The translations under genes were made by a program, and so were the position numbers. A stretch of DNA of 64,000 nucleotides from Ectobacillus funiculus (GTDB taxonomy: Bacteria > Bacillota > Bacilli > Bacillales > Bacillaceae_G). This document shows positions 59,353 through 64,000 of this stretch, one piece after another. Each line of letters opens with the position of its first letter. The stretch's first letter is position 1. Below the pieces are notes generated by a model that saw only the letters and a program-made list of their open reading frames with translations, was not told the origin of the DNA and did no database searches. Location of the stretch: assembly GCF_042429435.1 (NCBI RefSeq), contig NZ_JBHMAF010000194.1. One strand, 5' to 3'.

Positions 59353-60052
59353 TAACGAAAACCTCCTTCATAGATGGTGTTTTATAGTTTTGCTGTAGGG
59401 TTTCCAACAAGCTTTTATCGCCATCGAGCATACGCAGTGCTACCCAGCGGATTGGGTATGCATCTTGAAATAGTTTCTTTACCCCGGGTTCAAGCGCAGT
59501 AATCATTTTTTCAATAGAATCACTGTACCTTACTTGATATGGCTTTGGTTCTAATGTCCCTTTTGCTACGAGTTCAATCGTATCAAGTAATTGCTTCAGA
59601 CCCGTTTTATTTCTAGCTGAGATTTTTACAACAGGCACACCAAGCGAGCGAGACAACTTCCCTGCATCCACCGTAATTCCCTTTTTTTCGGCTTCATCTA
59701 TTAAATTTACACATACAACAACATTGTTTGTCATTTCCATCACTTGAAGAGCAAGATTCAAGTTTCTCTCCATTGCGGTAGCGTCAAGCACTACGACGGT
59801 CACGTCAGGTTTTTCAAAAATAATATAATCGCGTGCAATTTCTTCGTCTGCAGAATTAGAGTGAAGGGAGTATGTGCCGGGCAAGTCAACAATGATATAG
59901 CCTTGCTCATTGTGTAAATATTCTCCCTCTGCTTTTGCTACAGTTTTTCCTGTCCAGTTACCCGTATGCTGCCGTAATCCCGTTAATGTATTAAACAGTG
60001 TACTTTTTCCGGTGTTCGGGTTTCCTGCCAGGGCAATACGATATTTACCCAT
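59330..60052 (-). CDS. feoB: FeoB small GTPase part, separate polypeptide
   Basis: A 240-residue cytosolic G domain with helical tail. G1 is GNPNTGKST, the switch region GNWTGKTV, G3 VDLPGTYSL, G4 CVNLIDEAE and G5 SARNKTG; a GDI-like helical part follows (SIEKMITALEPGVKKLF, IRWVALRMLDGDKSLL). It drives Fe(II) uptake together with the permease encoded downstream. The ATG at 60052 has AGGAG eight bases before it; an earlier ATG abuts that site. It overlaps feoA by eight bases. Confidence 0.92.
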   Translation of the reverse strand: MGKYRIALAGNPNTGKSTLFNTLTGLRQHTGNWTGKTVAKAEGEYLHNEQGYIIVDLPGTYSLHSNSADEEIARDYIIFEKPDVTVVVLDATAMERNLNLALQVMEMTNNVVVCVNLIDEAEKKGITVDAGKLSRSLGVPVVKISARNKTGLKQLLDTIELVAKGTLEPKPYQVRYSDSIEKMITALEPGVKKLFQDAYPIRWVALRMLDGDKSLLETLQQNYKTPSMKEVFVNGVSFSQ

Positions 60053-60305
60053 ATTGTTCATCTCCTATACTTTTGCAGAATATAAGGGAGCTTTCTTCTT
60101 TTCGTAACGCGATAGTTGTACTGCTTACTTGATAAGCAACGGGATCTCCAAGCGGGCTTTTTTGAAGCACCTTAACAATAGCTCCTGGAATAAATCCTAG
60201 ATCGAGTAATCTGCGTTTTAATGTCCCTTGAAGCTCAATCCGTTCTAATCTGACGATATGCCCCGTTGTGAATTGAGAAAGGGGCTGACTTTTAGTTGAA
60301 TCCAT
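60045..60305 (-). CDS. feoA: Ferrous iron transport protein A
   Basis: An 86-residue SH3-like protein that assists FeoB: LSQFTTGHIVRLERIELQ, LKRRLLDLGFIPGAIVKVLQ, DPVAYQVSSTTIALRKEESS. RBS GAGGTGGG. First gene of the feoA-feoB(G)-feoB(permease) operon, transcribed leftward from a TTGACA promoter with an MntR-like box. Confidence 0.93.
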   Translation of the reverse strand: MDSTKSQPLSQFTTGHIVRLERIELQGTLKRRLLDLGFIPGAIVKVLQKSPLGDPVAYQVSSTTIALRKEESSLIFCKSIGDEQYG

Positions 60306-60347
60306 AAGAGTTATCCCACCTCTATTTTTTTAGTATAAGCTTAAAAA

Positions 60348-60363
60348 TTTGCCTTAGGGAAAC
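60348..60363. promoter_or_regulatory. MntR-like box M1 in the feo leader
   Basis: TTTGCCTTAGGGAAAC matches the B. subtilis MntR operator TTTGCCTTAAGGAAAC at 15 of 16 positions, as I recall that consensus. It starts about eight bases downstream of the predicted feo start of transcription, an ideal repression site. Confidence 0.72.
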
Positions 60364-60377
60364 TTTTCGTTAATAAA

Positions 60378-60407
60378 ATATTATTTAATTCGGCCGTTTG
60401 TTGTCAA
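60378..60407 (-). promoter_or_regulatory. feo operon promoter
   Basis: On the minus strand TTGACA (60407-60402), an 18-base spacer and TAATAT (60383-60378). Start expected near 60371, about 65 bases upstream of feoA. Confidence 0.7.
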
Positions 60408-60454
60408 GATATATTTCTAACGTATTCGCTACAATTTGAAATTGTGCTAACTGA

Positions 60455-60470
60455 ATTGCCCTAAGGCAAA
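60455..60470. promoter_or_regulatory. MntR-like box M2 upstream of feo
   Basis: ATTGCCCTAAGGCAAA; its reverse complement TTTGCCTTAGGGCAAT repeats the first twelve bases of box M1. It is about 50 bases upstream of the feo -35, and also on the pst side, so it could influence either operon. Confidence 0.62.
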
Positions 60471-60523
60471 ACTTTTTGTGCAGGGAATTTTGTAAAGAAA
60501 ATGAACGTCAAGGGCACATTTCG

Positions 60524-60540
60524 TTTACAATCCGTTTACA
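60524..60540 (+). promoter_or_regulatory. PhoP box pair upstream of pst
   Basis: TTTACA-N5-TTTACA with the exact 11-base period of PhoP boxes (TTAACA-like). TTAACA also occurs at 60678 near TAACATAA. A consensus -10, TATAAT at 60614-60619, follows. PhoP control of a phosphate transporter fits. The remaining gap to pstS holds no other feature. Confidence 0.65.
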
Positions 60541-60786
60541 AAAGGTTTTTTCCTTGAAAAGAAAAGTCTATTTTTCTAAGAATTATCCGTAAAAATCCTT
60601 AATTTTCATGCGTATATAATGGGCTGTAGTGCGAAGAATACAGTACATACACACCTTTACTTAAAATTAAAAAACGCTTAACACTAACATAATATTGTTG
60701 TCCTACAATGAGGTTGTGCTTAAGAGGATGGCACGAAAGAGTTAGTGTCAAAAATGAAAAAGCAAATAATGGGGGTCCAAAAAAAC

Positions 60787-61680
60787 ATGGCTAAAAAAGG
60801 TTTTAAATTCACGATTGCAGCTTTACTTATTACTGGCGCGCTTGCTGGATGCGGAAAAGCTGAAGACACAGCAAACAACAAAACGACTGATAATACTGCG
60901 AAGCAAGAGTTGTCTGGAACAATTACGGCGGCTGGTTCTACAGCATTACAACCGCTTGCTGAAGAGGCTGCGACTGAATTTATGGGAGACAACCCTAAGG
61001 TATCTATTACAGTACAAGGTGGCGGAAGCGGAACGGGTATTAACCAAGTAGCATCTGGTGCAGTTCAAATCGGTAACTCAGATGTTCCAGCTAAGGATAA
61101 AATTGAAGATGAAGCTCAGGCAAAAGAGCTTGTTGATAATAAAGTAGCAGGTATCGCGTTTGGTGTAGTAGTAAATAAAGACATCACAGTTGACAATTTA
61201 ACGGTTCAACAAATTACGGATATCTTCTCAGGTAAAATCACAAACTGGAAAGAAGTAGGCGGCAAGGATGAGAAAATTAACGTAATCAACCGTCCTGCAT
61301 CCTCTGGTACTCGTGCAACATTTGAAAAGACGATTTTAAATGGCACAAAAGCGAACGACAGCATTGGTACAACACAAGATTCTAACGGTGCGGTAGAGCA
61401 AGCAGTTAACTCAACTCCTGGTGCTATCAGCTACCTTGCAATGTCTTATATGGTTGGTGAGAAAAAAGACGCATTAAAAACAGTGAAAATTGACGGTGCA
61501 GAACCTACTACTGAAAACATTGCTGCAGGTAAATATCCGTTCTGGTCTTATGAGTATATGATTACAAAAGGTGAAGCAAAAGACGCGGTAAAAGCTTACA
61601 TTGATTTTGTTGCTGGTGAAGATTTTGCGGCAAAAGTAGAGGAAATGGGTTATATCCCAATGAAAGAGCTTAACAAATAA
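60787..61680 (+). CDS. pstS: Phosphate ABC transporter substrate-binding lipoprotein
   Basis: A 297-residue lipoprotein capturing phosphate outside the membrane. Lipobox LAGCG after a 20-residue signal; phosphate-binding segments AGSTALQPLAEEA, QGGGSGTGINQVASG, IGNSDVPAK, NRPASSGTRATFE. The C-terminal SYEYMITKGEAKD is typical. I choose the ATG at 60787, which gives a normal-length signal peptide behind GGGGGT; an earlier GTG/ATG (60745/60754) is possible. Confidence 0.94.
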   Translation: MAKKGFKFTIAALLITGALAGCGKAEDTANNKTTDNTAKQELSGTITAAGSTALQPLAEEAATEFMGDNPKVSITVQGGGSGTGINQVASGAVQIGNSDVPAKDKIEDEAQAKELVDNKVAGIAFGVVVNKDITVDNLTVQQITDIFSGKITNWKEVGGKDEKINVINRPASSGTRATFEKTILNGTKANDSIGTTQDSNGAVEQAVNSTPGAISYLAMSYMVGEKKDALKTVKIDGAEPTTENIAAGKYPFWSYEYMITKGEAKDAVKAYIDFVAGEDFAAKVEEMGYIPMKELNK

Positions 61681-61694
61681 TACAAACGGGTGAT

Positions 61695-61716
61695 GGGCTG
61701 GCTACCAAGCCAGTCC
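61695..61716 (+). terminator. Hairpin between pstS and pstC (partial terminator or processing site)
   Basis: GGCTGGCT-ACCA-AGCCAGTC with a poor T-tract. Such hairpins after pstS raise its expression over the membrane genes. Confidence 0.65.
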
Positions 61717-61762
61717 TAGTCCTGTTCATTTTTATATCGTGTAGATAGGGTGATAAAAGAGG

Positions 61763-62653
61763 ATGAAGGGGCAAAAACAAATCAATTATATAAAAAGCGA
61801 GTATATAGGAAGATCGCTTGTTACGTTTTGTGGAATTTTAATAGTAGTTATTACACTGGCAATCATTGGGTTTATTTGTGCAAAAGGTATTCAATCTTTT
61901 ACCCAAAGCGGTATTTCTTTTGGGGAGATGCTGACGTCTACAAAATGGAATCCAAATAGTGAGCAGCCAGCATTTGGCGCTTTGATTTTTATTGTAGGTT
62001 CTATGGTTGTATCAATTGGAGCTGTTCTTATTAGTGCACCGATTGCAATCGGGCTTGCTATTTTCATGAATTTAATTTCACCAAAGTTTGGAAACAGGGT
62101 TCTAAAGCCTGTTCTTGAGCTTTTAGTTGGAATTCCTTCTGTTGTATATGGTTTATTAGGGGTTACGATTCTTATTCCTCTTTTGCGCGATTCGTTTGGG
62201 GGGGTTGGTTTTAGCTTAGTGGCAGGAATTGTGGTGCTTAGCATTATGATTTTACCAACTATTGCCAGCATTGCGTCTGATGCAGTCCGTTCTGTTCCGT
62301 TTGAATATTTAGAAGCTTCTTATGGTCTTGGCTCTACAAAATGGCAAGCTATTAGCCGCGCTATTGTTCCGGCGGCAAAAAGCGGCATTTTAACTGGAAT
62401 TGTGCTTGGATTAGCCCGTGCATTTGGCGAGGCGTTAGCTGTACAGATGGTAATCGGAAATACAATTAAGCTTCCAACAAGCTTATATAGTCCAACATCA
62501 ACACTGACGGGCATTTTAACAATGGATATGACGAATACTTTAAACGGTACTCCATGGAATAATGCATTATGGACATTAGCTATGATTCTTCTCCTAATTT
62601 CTTTTATCTTTATTTTAATCATTCGAGCGATCGGTCAAAGAGGTGGACGCTAA
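61763..62653 (+). CDS. pstC: Phosphate ABC transporter permease PstC
   Basis: A 296-residue six-helix permease. The ABC-permease EAA loop reads YLEASYGLGSTKWQAISRAI, and LVGIPSVVYGLLGV is a PstC hallmark. RBS AGGGTGAT before the ATG. It follows pstS by 82 bases. Confidence 0.95.
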   Translation: MKGQKQINYIKSEYIGRSLVTFCGILIVVITLAIIGFICAKGIQSFTQSGISFGEMLTSTKWNPNSEQPAFGALIFIVGSMVVSIGAVLISAPIAIGLAIFMNLISPKFGNRVLKPVLELLVGIPSVVYGLLGVTILIPLLRDSFGGVGFSLVAGIVVLSIMILPTIASIASDAVRSVPFEYLEASYGLGSTKWQAISRAIVPAAKSGILTGIVLGLARAFGEALAVQMVIGNTIKLPTSLYSPTSTLTGILTMDMTNTLNGTPWNNALWTLAMILLLISFIFILIIRAIGQRGGR

Positions 62654-62656
62654 CTT

Positions 62657-63568
62657 ATGAACGCAAGAACAGTCAATAATATTTGGACAGGGATTTTATA
62701 TGCCTTAGCATCCCTAGTTGTCGTTTTATTAGTTTTCTTTATGTATCAAATTCTCTCTAAAGGCTGGGGATTCTGGGATCCTGACTTTTTATTTGGACAA
62801 CCTAGCAACACAAGAGCTGGTGGGGGGATTGCTCCACAATTGCTTAACTCGTTTTACATGCTGTTCCTCACGCTGCTTATATCTATCCCGCTCGGACTTG
62901 GAGCCGGCATTTATTTAGCAGAGTATGCGAAGAGGGGCCGATTTTTAAACTTTGTCCGTTTATGTATCGAAACGATGGCTTCACTTCCTTCTATTGTTGT
63001 AGGCTTATTCGGCTTACTAGTGTTTGTTACACTGACAGGCTGGGGATATACGGTTATGGGTGGCGCGCTTGCGCTTACGATTTTGAATCTCCCTAGCTTA
63101 ACACGTGTTTGTGAAAATGCGATTGTAGATATTCCAAATAGTGTGAAAGAAGCAAGCTTAGGGCTTGGTGCTACAAAATGGCAGACAATTGTAAGAATCA
63201 TGATCCCTTCTGCAGTGCCTCAAATTATCACAGGTGTTATTTTAGCAGCAGGAAGAATCTTCGGTGAAGCGGCAGCCTTAATCTTTACTGCAGGATTAAC
63301 AACTCCGTTTCTTAACTCAGCAGCAGATTTTAGCAGTCCAATGCATCCGCTTAATCCGTTTCGTCCTGCCGAAACATTGGCGGTTCATATTTGGAAGCTA
63401 AATTCTGAGGGGATTGTACCCGATGCAGGTTTAATTGCAACAAAATCTGCGGCAATTCTAATTGTGATGGTTCTTATGTTTAATGTACTAGCTCGTCTAT
63501 TAGCTAGTGTGCTTCACAGCCGTTTTTCTGGAACAAGGGTACGTAAAACGAAAACAAAAGCAGCTTGA
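62657..63568 (+). CDS. pstA: Phosphate ABC transporter permease PstA
   Basis: A 303-residue six-helix permease starting three bases after pstC. EAA loop SVKEASLGLGATKWQTIVRI; also ASLPSIVVGLFGLLVF and GRIFGEAAALIFTAG. It is the last gene of the unit: a terminator and then the rRNA promoter follow, so pstB and phoU, normally next, are not here. Confidence 0.95.
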   Translation: MNARTVNNIWTGILYALASLVVVLLVFFMYQILSKGWGFWDPDFLFGQPSNTRAGGGIAPQLLNSFYMLFLTLLISIPLGLGAGIYLAEYAKRGRFLNFVRLCIETMASLPSIVVGLFGLLVFVTLTGWGYTVMGGALALTILNLPSLTRVCENAIVDIPNSVKEASLGLGATKWQTIVRIMIPSAVPQIITGVILAAGRIFGEAAALIFTAGLTTPFLNSAADFSSPMHPLNPFRPAETLAVHIWKLNSEGIVPDAGLIATKSAAILIVMVLMFNVLARLLASVLHSRFSGTRVRKTKTKAA

Positions 63569-63571
63569 TGT

Positions 63572-63610
63572 AAAAGCCGTTACTTGTCATAAGGTAATGG
63601 CTTTTTTTCT
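63572..63610 (+). terminator. pst operon terminator
   Basis: AAAAGCCGTTAC pairs with GTAATGGCTTTT around ten bases and continues into TTTTTTTC. Confidence 0.9.
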
Positions 63611-63650
63611 TTTGAGAAAGTATAAGTTTCCATCTGAAAGATTATTTGAT
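63608..63650 (+). repeat. Dispersed intergenic repeat, 5' fragment R12
   Basis: GAGAAAGTATAAGTTTCCAT then CTGAAAGATTATTTGA match the first 40 bases of the family; the rest is lost. It begins in the pst terminator tail. Between it and the rRNA promoter (63651-63823) I see nothing recognisable. Confidence 0.65.
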
Positions 63651-63823
63651 ATGGTGGTTGAGAGTTGTTTCAGGAGTTATTCATCATATTCCATCCAATA
63701 TATTAGCAAAGTAGAGAGCCGGAGAAAAATTAAAAAAGGAGTTGCATTTGAAGTTTAAAGTTGTTATATTTATATTCGCTGCTGTGAGCGGCAAACATAA
63801 AAAATAACTTTTGATAAAAGTTA

Positions 63824-63852
63824 TTGACAATGAATTTTGAAAGTGATAAGAT
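63824..63852 (+). promoter_or_regulatory. Ribosomal RNA operon promoter
   Basis: TTGACA (63824-63829), a 17-base spacer and TAAGAT (63847-63852). The leader then has TTCTTTGAAAACTGAACAAA, the typical antitermination/processing region before 16S in Bacillus. Confidence 0.85.
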
Positions 63853-63945
63853 GTAAAAGTCGCTCTCAAGCGATGGACAAGTTCTTTGAAAACTGAACAA
63901 AACACAAAACGTCAATGTTTTATTTTAAAAAGCTAGACAAACACT

Positions 63946-64000
<55 letters not shown>

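Noticed and set aside
59330..60052. FeoB as a frameshifted pseudogene
   Set aside because: Both halves are intact, the second has its own strong ribosome binding site, and split FeoB is known in Bacillus.

Overview
The window is low-GC chromosomal DNA of an aerobic, endospore-forming Bacillaceae species. The basis is a gerA-family germinant-receptor operon, a YjcZ-type small sporulation protein, class D sortase with its substrate, aa3-type quinol oxidase QoxABCD, NagP/NagB/NagR, a Bacillus-style split FeoB, strong AGGAGG ribosome binding sites and frequent TTG/GTG starts. The species cannot be fixed from sequence alone. The last bases are the 5' end of a 16S rRNA gene behind a TTGACA-N17-TAAGAT promoter.

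Layout. 1-3 kb: end of a gerA-type operon (A and partial C subunits). 3-5 kb: acsA and a frameshifted aldo/keto reductase relic. 5-9.3 kb: GlcNAc regulon (nagP, nagB, nagR) with two NagR-type operators and a CcpA site, but nagA has lost its middle. 9.5-14.3 kb: a cellobiose-type EIIC tail fragment, a DUF420 protein, a sugar transporter with three matching palindromes, iolG and an iolE tail fragment. 14.4-18 kb: homospermidine-synthase-like protein and a molybdopterin oxidoreductase. 18-23.4 kb: MacAB-type exporter and a two-component system. 23.8-27.4 kb: fruRKA. 27.7-34.5 kb: an MFS exporter, then a formate dehydrogenase operon with fdhD behind a structured leader ending in a terminator. 34.5-36.2 kb: PCYCGC lipoprotein and a YvpB-like protein. 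36.5-40.6 kb: a two-gene lipoprotein operon with a perfect Fur box. 40.8-44.3 kb: sortase D pair, PAS histidine kinase, a candidate small RNA and a YjcZ-like gene. 44.7-49.2 kb: YdbS/YdbT, an EmrE-type exporter and a coiled-coil/3D cell-wall protein. 49.5-54.2 kb: an HTH/membrane pair and qoxABCD. 54.7-57.8 kb: second YvpB-like gene, an M20 amidohydrolase, an IS200/IS605-like end and pgpA. 57.9-60.3 kb: feoA-feoB split operon behind MntR-like boxes. 60.8-63.6 kb: pstSCA. 63.8 kb: rrn promoter and 16S start.

Three themes stand out. (a) A dispersed intergenic repeat of about 130 bp occurs some thirteen times between 21 and 64 kb and not at all in the first 21 kb. Each full copy has several hairpins and ends in a terminator-like stem, and one copy is interrupted by a 135-bp MITE with TA target duplication. 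(b) The first 15 kb hold at least four decayed catabolic genes (aldo/keto reductase, nagA, celB-like EIIC, iolE), which looks like ongoing loss of sugar use. (c) Metal control is written into the DNA: a Fur-boxed operon encodes an unrecognised lipoprotein plus a beta-propeller/di-heme cytochrome lipoprotein, and feo has MntR-type rather than Fur-type boxes. The first of these is the best candidate here for an undescribed system.

All function calls rest on reading the translated sequence and remembered family motifs; no database search was run.
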